A program made the position numbers and the translations under genes. Below, in pieces: positions 35,718 through 43,599 of a stretch of DNA of 64,000 nucleotides. The stretch is from Sideroxydans sp. (GTDB taxonomy: Bacteria; Pseudomonadota; Gammaproteobacteria; Burkholderiales; Gallionellaceae): NCBI GenBank assembly GCA_027310725.1, contig DAIDAG010000066.1, forward strand, positions 32,828 to 96,827. Reading direction: 5' to 3'. Below the pieces are notes generated by a model. It worked only from the letters and a program-made list of their open reading frames with translations, made no database searches and was not told the origin of the DNA. Positions within the stretch are counted from its first letter, which is position 1. Every line of letters begins with the position of its first letter.

Positions 35718-36896
35718 CTAGTTTTGTTGTTCGAGGAATTGGATCATTTCCTTTTCGCTATCGAAGCCGCCAGGATGAACCACGCCGGCCTCGTTGATCA
35801 CCGTCGGCGTGCCGGCTTCCCGAAGATTGAGGGAGTTGAAGAAATTGACTGCCCTAGATGGCGCGGCCTCTCCAACACTGCACGATTCGCCTCCGGTCAC
35901 TTTTTCGTTCGTGATGCTCTCGTGCCACGCGCGGCCACGATTTTTTGCGCACGCGATCTGGCTGACCAGGGCGCGTGCTTCACCATGCAGGGGGGTAGGG
36001 AATAGGTGCATCTCGAATCCCTCCCGAGATGCGACCTTCTCCAGCAACGGTTCAAATTTCTTGCACCACGGGCACACCGGATCCGAGAAGACGTAGAAGC
36101 GATGCTGCGGAGCATCGGCCTTGCCGGTTACAATCTCTATCTCCCTGGGGGGAGGGAGCGGAGGTGTTTGCTGCGTTATAGCCTGTTGCGGAGGCTGGGC
36201 TTGCGCCTGTGCCAGCATCGCCTCCGCTTGCCGGTAGGAAGCGGCGTCATTCGCCGCCGCGCGGGCTGCATCCGGATCGGAGGGGTGAGTCAGCATGGCG
36301 ATCGTGGAAAATACGCCAAAGGCCGCGAACCCATAGAGAGCAAGGCGCCCAATAATTACTGCATATTTATTTAATGCACCAAATTTTTGGCCGGACAATT
36401 TCTCCCTGAAATTGCTCTTGATGGCAGGAACGGCAGTGCTGTGGTTCGATCCAGCATGGTTTCGCTTCATCCTGACCAGCATCTGTTCGCGTGGCTCCAG
36501 CAAGTCTTCGACTGGAATCGCGAACAGGTTGTTTTTGGAGATCCATTTCAACGCAGCGCGGATCGCCTTGCTGCTGATTTCGTCATACTGACCCACCAAT
36601 GGGATCAGCACTCCCTCATGCGGCGATCCCAACGGCTTGATGCTTTCAAGACGGTACCCAGCCCGGGTATTGATCAGGGCGGTTACGCGCCGCGCCATAT
36701 CGGCAGAGAGCGAATCCGGTTCGATTTCTTCAAATGAGCAGCCGTCCGGCGCGGACACAAGTTCAGACCCGAAACGATCAACATCCTTGATGCTGATGAC
36801 CAGCTCGTTTGCAGAGGGCATTCCGATCAGGGCAAATATCTTCTCTGCGGCCGCCGCGCTGACCAGAATGTTGGTAATTTTGAGTGCTTTCTTCAT
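35718..36896 (-). CDS. trbB: TrbB-like conjugal thiol:disulfide protein (DsbC-type)
   Basis: 392 aa. An unrecognised cytoplasmic domain (1-165) precedes a single transmembrane segment near 172-195. The C-terminal thioredoxin-fold domain is of DsbC/DsbG type: FYVFSDPVCPWCKKFEPLLE with a CPWC active site, and a cis-Pro loop GTPTVINEAG. It probably isomerises disulfides of transfer or pilus proteins in the periplasm. It lies between the coupling ATPase and DotM genes, as TrbB does in R64. GGAGCC precedes the ATG. Confidence 0.85.
   Translation of the reverse strand: MKKALKITNILVSAAAAEKIFALIGMPSANELVISIKDVDRFGSELVSAPDGCSFEEIEPDSLSADMARRVTALINTRAGYRLESIKPLGSPHEGVLIPLVGQYDEISSKAIRAALKWISKNNLFAIPVEDLLEPREQMLVRMKRNHAGSNHSTAVPAIKSNFREKLSGQKFGALNKYAVIIGRLALYGFAAFGVFSTIAMLTHPSDPDAARAAANDAASYRQAEAMLAQAQAQPPQQAITQQTPPLPPPREIEIVTGKADAPQHRFYVFSDPVCPWCKKFEPLLEKVASREGFEMHLFPTPLHGEARALVSQIACAKNRGRAWHESITNEKVTGGESCSVGEAAPSRAVNFFNSLNLREAGTPTVINEAGVVHPGGFDSEKEMIQFLEQQN
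36359..36384 (-). promoter_or_regulatory. 26-bp transfer-module dyad inside the trbB-like gene
   Basis: On the plus strand CTGCA, an 11-bp spacer, then TGCACCAAAT. It matches the copy at 40259-40284 in about 22 of 26 positions despite lying in coding sequence. It would serve as an internal promoter/operator for trbC and the last gene. Confidence 0.5.
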
Positions 36897-36910
36897 AAAT
36901 GGCTCCTTGG

Positions 36911-38143
36911 TTAAACTTCCGGTATGCGTCCAAATTCGGTCTCGCGTTCGCGTTCGCGCTGCGTCATCAATTCGCGTTCGGACACCATATTTGCTTCAAA
37001 CAATCGTTTTTCGAGCGCGGCAGCAGCTTCATGCATGCACGGAGCGAACACGATCTGGTTCATCCCCATCATGGTCACGGAAGCCCAATACTGAGCAAAT
37101 GCGGCAGAGCCTTCCGCGTACCCCTTGGCAATCAAACTTTTTGATACGCCATACAGTGCATAAAAAAGAGGGCGGTCGATCAATTTGAGCCAGATGAATT
37201 CGGACGGAGCAAGTTTTCCATCCTTGCGGGCTTCCTGCAGCAACTGCATCAGGAATACTTTCTCAAATGGAAAGAAGGCCGCGATTCGCTGAATCTCGTT
37301 ACGCTTGAATAGCATGTCGAATTCCTGCATGACTTCCGTAAATTCAAACGCGGGCGTGCAATCCGTGTCGTTCACTTTCTCCGTTTTTGACGGATCGCAG
37401 GACAAATTGATCGTATCCTGCATACGCTTTGCCTTATTGCGTCCTTCTTCTCCGCGATACAGTATCCGCGTCATGAAGATGACGGCCAGAGCTTTATAGT
37501 GTGGCTTGAGTTTCGCCACATCGAATTGCGCGCCGAGCTGCGTTTCGAATACCTTGATGGTCTTCTCGTAATCCATCAAAACCTTGTCGTTTTCCTTCTT
37601 GAGAAGGTCGAAACGACTTGCAAACTCATCGGGCGTCAACGCGCGAAACAGGTTCTTGTGCCGCTCGATGTTGTGATCGCGCCAATACTCCGTAAACCTG
37701 ACTACAGGAACGATGCACGGGTTGGTCAACGATTGCAGCTTCATCAACTGCCAATGGTCATGCAGGCTTTCCAGCCTGCGCAGAACATGGCTATGTATCT
37801 TCCATGCCGAATATCCGAGTACGATCAGAAAAGGGATATAGATCACGCTCGCGGCGTTGATCACCCTGAATAGATCATCAAGCGTTACGCGCGAAATGTT
37901 CGATGCGAGCAGAACGATCTCCTGCGTGTTCTTCGCGAAATATGCGATCCCGAGCTTCGTGGTGATCCACGACATCGGCATGTTCAAGTAATAGGCATAT
38001 TTGAGCAGGAACCTGGCCGTCTGATCGTGGTAGGTTAGCCACGCAGAGAAAAACAGCAATGCCAGAATGCCGGCCATCATACCCAGCCCTGTACCGATGC
38101 CGACCTTGCCGGAATTTCCTCGATCGTTCGCGCTTACGGCCAT
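36911..38143 (-). CDS. trbA: DotM/IcmP-like coupling-complex protein (R64 TrbA-like)
   Basis: 410 aa. Two N-terminal transmembrane segments (TGLGMMAGILALLFFSAWLT; VIYIPFLIVLGYSAW) precede a ~280-residue cytoplasmic domain typical of DotM. In Dot/Icm systems DotM pairs with DotL to form the substrate-receptor platform; in R64 the equivalent gene heads trbABC. It is 1 bp downstream of the transglycosylase gene, so clearly in the same operon. Confidence 0.85.
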   Translation of the reverse strand: MAVSANDRGNSGKVGIGTGLGMMAGILALLFFSAWLTYHDQTARFLLKYAYYLNMPMSWITTKLGIAYFAKNTQEIVLLASNISRVTLDDLFRVINAASVIYIPFLIVLGYSAWKIHSHVLRRLESLHDHWQLMKLQSLTNPCIVPVVRFTEYWRDHNIERHKNLFRALTPDEFASRFDLLKKENDKVLMDYEKTIKVFETQLGAQFDVAKLKPHYKALAVIFMTRILYRGEEGRNKAKRMQDTINLSCDPSKTEKVNDTDCTPAFEFTEVMQEFDMLFKRNEIQRIAAFFPFEKVFLMQLLQEARKDGKLAPSEFIWLKLIDRPLFYALYGVSKSLIAKGYAEGSAAFAQYWASVTMMGMNQIVFAPCMHEAAAALEKRLFEANMVSERELMTQRERERETEFGRIPEV

Positions 38144-38144
38144 T

Positions 38145-38636
38145 TTAGTAAGCGCTCCAATTTGTATGACGCGTCAGCCATTGAATATGGTTGGCGATCT
38201 TTCGCTGGTATGACTCATTCAGGCTGGGTGTGTTGGAATGATAATTTCCAACGCCAACCCAAAAACTATTGCCATCCTTTAATGCATAAACAATTTCATT
38301 GCTCAATATCCAGGTGCCCACTTTGATGTTGTAGCAGGCATCGTGTGTAATGTAATGCTCGACGTTCGCAATTCCGTATTTATTCGCCAATTCCTTGTGC
38401 CATACGGTATTGATCTGCATGAGACCGACATCTTTTGTTTCTTTAACTTGCCCGGTCTTTTTGTCGATTCTGCGATTGATCCTGAGCGCGTTTCGATTGC
38501 CGCTCGATTCGTCCCTGATGATGGCTAACACCAGAATTCGAGGCACCTGATACGTCCTGGCTGCTTCCACAACGCAATGCATGATCTCCCGGTCATAGGG
38601 CAACGGGAGATGGGAGGGGGGTGCTTGGTAGTCCAC
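38145..38636 (-). CDS. Lytic transglycosylase (SLT-type)
   Basis: 163 aa. Lysozyme-like fold with catalytic Glu in AIIRDESSGNRNAL and DVGLMQINTVWH and YNIKVGTWIL, the motifs of family 1 (Slt/VirB1-type) enzymes. It would open peptidoglycan locally for the transfer channel. No clear signal peptide is seen, which is odd for a periplasmic enzyme; the start is GTG 38636. The window's pil cluster lacks PilT, the R64 pilus transglycosylase, so this one may serve both roles. Confidence 0.85.
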   Translation of the reverse strand: MDYQAPPSHLPLPYDREIMHCVVEAARTYQVPRILVLAIIRDESSGNRNALRINRRIDKKTGQVKETKDVGLMQINTVWHKELANKYGIANVEHYITHDACYNIKVGTWILSNEIVYALKDGNSFWVGVGNYHSNTPSLNESYQRKIANHIQWLTRHTNWSAY

Positions 38637-38647
38637 TGTTTCCCCTC

Positions 38648-39217
38648 TTACTTCCAGATGGCAAAGAAGCCGGGTTGAGACAGATACGTCTGCAGGTCAA
38701 TCAACTTTTGCTGTTTCAGTGTCTCTTCGTGACAGCCCCGGCGTAAAGCGAAGGCCACCAACGTAATTGCAGGGAAAAGTGAGAACAACGGAATGATGCT
38801 GTGCAACTTGAGCGAAATCAGAATTGATGACAAATACACGATCGCAGAGCCATAGGACTGGATGCGGCGCACCAGCCTGGCGTCATTTTGCATCTTGCGA
38901 ATTTCCTTTTGGGTATATGCATCGCGCATGCAAGTAGCGAAATCATCGCCGTGCAAAATCATTTTCTTCGTATGGCTGTAGATGGCAAAGCGGCTGGGCA
39001 GTCCATCTTCCTTGCCATCGTGAATATCGCGCAAGCGCATCTTGGATTCGCTATCCAGATATGAGTCGGTAACTTCCGATTTGATACTGCGAATCCCCTT
39101 GGCAGCTTTCTGAAATGTGCCAATCGTTCTTTTGAGAGCATGATAGCCAGAAACAACGCTCACAACTTTGACGATTGTTTTCCGTTTGCTGCCGGGTTCT
39201 TTCACTTCATTTGTCAT
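38648..39217 (-). CDS. Membrane protein of the transfer operon
   Basis: 189 aa with a very basic N-terminal region and one hydrophobic hairpin near 135-165 (SAIVYLSSILISLKLHSIIP; LFSLFPAITLVAFAL). It overlaps the upstream gene by 4 bp. No family recognised; likely an inner-membrane accessory of the coupling complex, inferred from position only. Confidence 0.6.
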   Translation of the reverse strand: MTNEVKEPGSKRKTIVKVVSVVSGYHALKRTIGTFQKAAKGIRSIKSEVTDSYLDSESKMRLRDIHDGKEDGLPSRFAIYSHTKKMILHGDDFATCMRDAYTQKEIRKMQNDARLVRRIQSYGSAIVYLSSILISLKLHSIIPLFSLFPAITLVAFALRRGCHEETLKQQKLIDLQTYLSQPGFFAIWK

Positions 39218-39711
39218 ACAGAATCCTCTTCATCACCAAACACATTGAAAGCGCGGTCTATGGTGTCTATGTCCGTCGCGCGCTGAGAAAGGTTGAACAC
39301 TTTGCGGCGAACCCCATCGATCCCGGCATTGAGGCGCTGCATCGAATCGAACGAGAAGCACTGATTCAATTCCATGACTAGGTAGAGATGCTGGATCCTG
39401 TTTTTGATAACAGGATCTTCAATGATCGCCATCATCATCTTCGGGTACTTGCGTCCGAGGAAGGCGATAAATTCCGGCGCACAGGTGATCTCCGTCGATT
39501 TCAGGATGGCCGTCAATGATTCGATGACCGCTAGGGACGACCGCACGGCGGGAGTAGCGCCGTTGATCGCGGACTGAAGGAGAAGCAGCCGTTCGCGAAT
39601 CTCGACCTCGTTGCCGCTAACGACATGGTTCTCGTGATATGAGATCGATTGCAGCCCAACCGCTCCAATCGCGGATTCGATCAGTTCTGCCAAAGGGGGT
39701 CTGTTGATCAT
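39214..39711 (-). CDS. Hypothetical transfer-operon protein (165 aa)
   Basis: Soluble, helical protein (PPLAELIESAIGAVGLQSIS; EIRERLLLLQSAINGATPAV). ATGA overlaps link it to the genes on both sides, so it is translated as part of the operon. Function unknown. Confidence 0.6.
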   Translation of the reverse strand: MINRPPLAELIESAIGAVGLQSISYHENHVVSGNEVEIRERLLLLQSAINGATPAVRSSLAVIESLTAILKSTEITCAPEFIAFLGRKYPKMMMAIIEDPVIKNRIQHLYLVMELNQCFSFDSMQRLNAGIDGVRRKVFNLSQRATDIDTIDRAFNVFGDEEDSV

Positions 39712-40229
39712 CGTGCGGGTCGCCGGAGTGCATCAATCTGCAATTTGTCTTCGAACAGGCCGTTAACCATCTTCCCCACAACTGGAGTTCGCTGCTCGAT
39801 CTTGGTGATTTCCTGCCTCGCCTCGTACACCTTGCTTTTCCCTGTTTTTACTTGGCGAAACATACGATCTGCGATGGCGGCGGAAGAAAGGTAATCACAG
39901 CGCGGATCGAGCGCCTTCTGCTCAAGCTGTTGCCTCGCGGCGAACGACGGCAGGGGCACGAACCGCACCGGTTGCGCAGGATTCGGCGGGATATAACTGC
40001 CGCATGGATGAATCAATTCATCATGTTTGACATCCCATTGAAACCGGGCACCCTTATTGAATCGGCAATGACGTATTTCATCGATACGCCGATCAATCTT
40101 TTGATGGGTATCCACGGTTTCCGACATCGGAATCGAAGCGTTGCAGTCTGCGCAACTTACGCCATGCCCATCAGGTATGGCTGTCAGTCCAATCTGACCG
40201 GGCTGAGAGGTGCTGGGTTGCAATCTCAT
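39708..40229 (-). CDS. Hypothetical protein heading the coupling operon (173 aa)
   Basis: Soluble basic protein. A Cys pair (CADCNAS), an HxxC-like stretch (ELIHPCGSY) and a further Cys (DPRCDYLS) could bind a metal. No family recognised. It is first in the operon that runs down to 32583, and its promoter region holds a 26-bp dyad shared with the divergent nuclease-like gene. Confidence 0.6.
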   Translation of the reverse strand: MRLQPSTSQPGQIGLTAIPDGHGVSCADCNASIPMSETVDTHQKIDRRIDEIRHCRFNKGARFQWDVKHDELIHPCGSYIPPNPAQPVRFVPLPSFAARQQLEQKALDPRCDYLSSAAIADRMFRQVKTGKSKVYEARQEITKIEQRTPVVGKMVNGLFEDKLQIDALRRPAR

Positions 40230-40258
40230 TATGACAATGATATTTATTGTTGAACTTT

Positions 40259-40284
40259 CTGCATTATCATATAATGCACCAAAT
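40259..40284. promoter_or_regulatory. 26-bp transfer-module dyad in divergent promoter
   Basis: CTGCA, 11-bp spacer, TGCACCAAAT on the plus strand, overlapping a TATAAT (-10) for the plus-strand VRR-NUC-like gene ~40 bp before its start and lying upstream of the minus-strand coupling operon. One bound protein could control both. Confidence 0.65.
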
Positions 40285-40317
40285 AACGCAACCCATCATC
40301 TTCACCAGGAATGGTAA

Positions 40318-40812
40318 ATGAGCGCACAACAGGAAAGAAAGGTATCTCTGACCACTTACCGCGAGCAACACAATCTGCCGCCGACGCGACTTATCAAACC
40401 CAATAAGAGCGTCGATTCAACAGACACTCTCGCTCTGCAATTGGAGTACCAGCGGACGTTGCAACTCCAATGCGTGGATTGGGCCGAGCGCAACACCGAA
40501 CACTATCCATATCTCGACCTGATGTTGCACCCGGCCAACGGCAACGGCAGGACGCGCGCCGAAACCGAAAAACTGAGGGCCACAGGCGCAAAGAAGGGCG
40601 CGCCGCGATTGATCATTCCTGCACCCAACAAGCCTCCCCGGAAGCGTTACAGCGGCCTTGCAATCGAGATTAAGCACGCTACTGGCGCACTTTCCGCAGA
40701 GCAGGAGGAATGGCGCCAGCGCCTGAAGGATTCAGGGTATCTCTACGCCGTAGTTAGAACGCTTGAAGACTTCATCGCGGCGGTGCGCGAATTCCACCAG
40801 GTTGATGCATGA
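40318..40812 (+). CDS. VRR-NUC-like protein, catalytic Asp apparently lost
   Basis: 164 aa. The C-terminal ~110 residues follow the VRR-NUC pattern: LHPANGNGRTRAETEKLRAT, GAKKGAPRLIIP, GLAIEIKHATGALSAEQEEW, LKDSGYLYAVVRTLEDF. The Glu-x-Lys pair (EIK) is present, but the usual G-x-PD reads GAPR, so the metal-binding Asp is replaced by Arg; it may be inactive or structural. AGGA precedes the ATG. It is divergent from the coupling operon. Confidence 0.7.
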   Translation: MSAQQERKVSLTTYREQHNLPPTRLIKPNKSVDSTDTLALQLEYQRTLQLQCVDWAERNTEHYPYLDLMLHPANGNGRTRAETEKLRATGAKKGAPRLIIPAPNKPPRKRYSGLAIEIKHATGALSAEQEEWRQRLKDSGYLYAVVRTLEDFIAAVREFHQVDA

Positions 40813-40854
40813 CGATGTGAATTTGGGCGCGCGCCGGCGGTGCGCTCAATCTGC

Positions 40855-41649
40855 CTAGAAGTTGTACTTCATCCCCACGGTAAGCGTGTCGATTTTCGTT
40901 GATGGGTAAGCAATGCTGCCGGCCTGAATATTCCCAATCGTGAAACGAGTCCATTGCACCGTAATTGCTGTATCGTCGCTGATGTTGTATTGAGCACCTA
41001 CCCCGTAGGTTGCCCCCAGCTTAGTCGCATCAACTGATGAATTATTGGTCGTGACTGTCGATACGCTGGAAGTGGTTGTAGTGGTCAACCCTGACACAAC
41101 ACTTGATGTGCTTGTTGTCGCACTGCTTGATCCTGATAAGCTTCCCTTCACCTGAGTAAAGGCAATCCCGATCTTGGCGTTAAATTCGAGAGGTATTTCC
41201 ACATCAGCAAGTTGATCGATCGGCATAATGCCAACCAGGTCAAAATAGAGAACTCGTACTGACGCGCCTTTGATAGTGATGTTCGTCGGCGCGGTCGTGG
41301 TATTTGATGATGTGGTCGTACTGCTGGTACTACCGCCGAGCAGATCTGTAGTCGTAGTGGTGATCGTGGTGACAGTCGTATTTGTAGCCGTTGTCGAGCC
41401 AGCATACTGTCGACTGCCAAGCGACGCGATCCCGCCCTCGATTGCGAAATTTGAATCAAATTTTGATCCAAAGCCAATTCCGAAAACCGACTTCGAGCCT
41501 TGCACGGCTTCAGCGGCATCTGTTGTTCCTTTCCCGATGTCCCCAAACATGTAGGCATCTGCACTCGCGGACACCGGGAGTAGAACTGCAACCACAAAAT
41601 GTAGCGTGATGAGAAATTTCGTCACAAGCACCGGCTTTGTTGGCTTCAT
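40855..41649 (-). CDS. Outer-membrane beta-barrel protein with Thr/Ser-rich loops
   Basis: About 264 aa. A signal peptide (VTKFLITLHFVVAVLLPVSA) is followed by a small-barrel pattern and a C-terminal MKYNF, whose terminal Phe is typical of Bam substrates. Two predicted loops are almost pure Thr/Ser/Asn/Val (TTVTTITTTTTDLLGGSTSS; SGLTTTTTSSVSTVTTNNSS), far more low-complexity than usual. ATG 41649 follows GGAG by 6 bases and overlaps the upstream stop (ATGA). Being last in the pilus operon, it may act in mating-pair contact or surface exclusion; this is inference. Confidence 0.75.
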   Translation of the reverse strand: MKPTKPVLVTKFLITLHFVVAVLLPVSASADAYMFGDIGKGTTDAAEAVQGSKSVFGIGFGSKFDSNFAIEGGIASLGSRQYAGSTTATNTTVTTITTTTTDLLGGSTSSTTTSSNTTTAPTNITIKGASVRVLYFDLVGIMPIDQLADVEIPLEFNAKIGIAFTQVKGSLSGSSSATTSTSSVVSGLTTTTTSSVSTVTTNNSSVDATKLGATYGVGAQYNISDDTAITVQWTRFTIGNIQAGSIAYPSTKIDTLTVGMKYNF

Positions 41650-41927
41650 GCGGGTCTCCATCTTGTTGGGGTAGAAAGCACGAACCGGTGCTTTTGGATC
41701 AGGTCTTGCATATCGGTTATCGGGCGCTTTCCTTCCGCAATATCACTCAGGAATTTCTGCGCCTGGGCATTGCCGTGCTTTGGGCTGTCTTTCAAAAAGT
41801 TGTAATAATCCCGCGCAAACAGCCCGCAAGAAGGCTTTACATCTGCGGACTGTTTTGATTTGTCGCGGATAACGATTTCGCCATTTCCTTGATCGAGGAG
41901 TTCGTATCGGTCATGTTTCTGTCGCAT
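41646..41927 (-). CDS. Hypothetical small protein between pilV and the outer-membrane protein
   Basis: 93 aa, starting MRQKHDRYELLDQGNGEIVI; soluble and charged. The ORF-track version extends upstream into sequence that is pilV read in another frame, so ATG 41927 is used. Its stop overlaps the ATG of the outer-membrane protein. No family recognised. Confidence 0.6.
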   Translation of the reverse strand: MRQKHDRYELLDQGNGEIVIRDKSKQSADVKPSCGLFARDYYNFLKDSPKHGNAQAQKFLSDIAEGKRPITDMQDLIQKHRFVLSTPTRWRPA

Positions 41928-41935
41928 GGATAAAC

Positions 41936-43576
41936 TCAATTCACTGCACCAAGTCGTGTACCAGTTGCTAACCATGTTGCCAGTGCGGCACCAACAGTCG
42001 CTTGACCAGCGGCGCCTCCATATCCGGCACCGCCTTGTGGGCCTCGGCAACTTGAACCAGGCATGCCCAAAGCACCACCAGCCCCACCCCATCCGGCAAG
42101 GTTGCCACCACTCCCGGACACACCCGGCCCGCCAGTAGTTAAACTACCGTTTGTGGAGTGATATGGACTGCCTATATTTGAAGTCAATCCATAACCCGCG
42201 CCGCCACCGCCATCTACGCCCCAATAACCTGAGTTAGCGCCGCCGCCACCACCACCACCACCACCACCAGCAATAACCCCATAATTAGAAATCTTGAGAT
42301 TTGCCGAAGGGCTGGCTGTAATGAGCATGCCATTTCCGCCAGCACCTCCATTGGTGGCTTGAGCATTCCACGGTGTTCCATAGCCGGAGGTTCCGCCTTT
42401 TCCGACTACATACGCACCAGAATTTATTACTACTGAAAGTGAAGATCCTGACGGATAGTTGCCGGTGATCGAAAATGCATAGGTCGAAGTCGAACTGCCT
42501 GAGACAACCACTCCTCCATTTACACTTACATTTGCAATAAGTGCTGCAACGCCGTCCCAACCAGAAGCGATCGCGTCGTTGTAAAGGTTGTAATCCGTCG
42601 TATTTCCAGCAATGACTCTGTTGAAGTTGTATGGTGGAACTTTCGATGAAGATGTCCAGGAACCATTGACACACGCGTAGATCGACCCGTCAGATCCCTT
42701 CGCTATTGAACCATTCGCCACACCTGGAGCACATGCCGTGCCTGCCACAATGATGGTATTTGGCATAATGTACGCGCCAGATACCTTCCCGGTCGCGGAT
42801 ATATTTCCGGCTGACGTGATGTTTCCACTCGCGGTTATCGTACTGGCAGTTAAGGTGCCAAGATTTGCGCTCGTTGCGGTAACACCGGATGCTCCGTTGA
42901 TTGCCAACGCACCATTCAATGTGAGATTGCGTGTATCACCGTTGCGAATAAATTGGCTGAACCCCTGTGATCCATATCCAGTGCGCATGGCAACCACCGC
43001 AGCGGCATTGGATGCCGCAACGGGATTTGTGGCTGTCCATGAACTGTTTTCACCTGCAATGACCGCAAGATTGGAAGTCAGCGATGTGCCACCATCGCCG
43101 CCGACCTTGCCTGCTGTTCTGGATGCCAGCATCCAGTCAGGTCTGCCATCGGCAATCTTGATGAAACCCTTATCTGAATAAACGATGGCGTTCAGGTCAC
43201 ATGCCGGTGCAACACATCCAGTTGGCGTCTTGCCGATCTGGATAAGCCAGTTTGTTCTGGCTAAATTCTGGGTCTGGACGTTTTGCGCAAGATACCCGGT
43301 GTTTTTGAGTTCAGTAATTGTTGGCAGAAGGGGGCTAGCTACGCCTGAGATCGCGGCACCCGATACCAGTGCATCAAAATTGCTGCTGATGTAGGTATTG
43401 ACACCACCAGTAACAGTTTTCAGATGTGCTGCAATGGCGGCTGATTTGTCATCTTGAATCGAGTCTTGCAGAAATCGCGTGTACGACATCATCAAGATAG
43501 ATGCGATCAGCAAAACAATGCTGATTTCCACCAGGGTAAAGCCCCTGAGCGCCTTTTTGAATCCGTTTTTCAACAT
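41936..43576 (-). CDS. pilV: PilV-like minor type IV pilin/adhesin
   Basis: About 546 aa. Prepilin leader MLKNGFKKALRG followed by FTLVEISIVLLIAS with Glu at +5, then PilV-like repeats (GNITSAGNISATGKVSGAYI) and a very Gly-rich C-terminal third (SGGNLAGWGGAGGALGMPGS). In R64, PilV is the pilus-tip adhesin that selects recipients and its C-terminus is switched by a shufflon. Here I see a single C-terminus and no shufflon repeats. A CCA triplet run encodes a Gly tract. ATG 43576 follows GGGGTGAAG. Confidence 0.85.
   Translation of the reverse strand: MLKNGFKKALRGFTLVEISIVLLIASILMMSYTRFLQDSIQDDKSAAIAAHLKTVTGGVNTYISSNFDALVSGAAISGVASPLLPTITELKNTGYLAQNVQTQNLARTNWLIQIGKTPTGCVAPACDLNAIVYSDKGFIKIADGRPDWMLASRTAGKVGGDGGTSLTSNLAVIAGENSSWTATNPVAASNAAAVVAMRTGYGSQGFSQFIRNGDTRNLTLNGALAINGASGVTATSANLGTLTASTITASGNITSAGNISATGKVSGAYIMPNTIIVAGTACAPGVANGSIAKGSDGSIYACVNGSWTSSSKVPPYNFNRVIAGNTTDYNLYNDAIASGWDGVAALIANVSVNGGVVVSGSSTSTYAFSITGNYPSGSSLSVVINSGAYVVGKGGTSGYGTPWNAQATNGGAGGNGMLITASPSANLKISNYGVIAGGGGGGGGGGANSGYWGVDGGGGAGYGLTSNIGSPYHSTNGSLTTGGPGVSGSGGNLAGWGGAGGALGMPGSSCRGPQGGAGYGGAAGQATVGAALATWLATGTRLGAVN
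42238..42270 (-). repeat. Triplet repeat encoding a glycine tract in PilV
   Basis: CGC/CCA triplets repeated about 11 times on the plus strand encode consecutive Gly residues in the adhesin C-terminal domain. Slippage would change length in steps of one residue. Confidence 0.7.
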
Positions 43577-43599
43577 GGCTTCACCCCATTTCAAGACAG

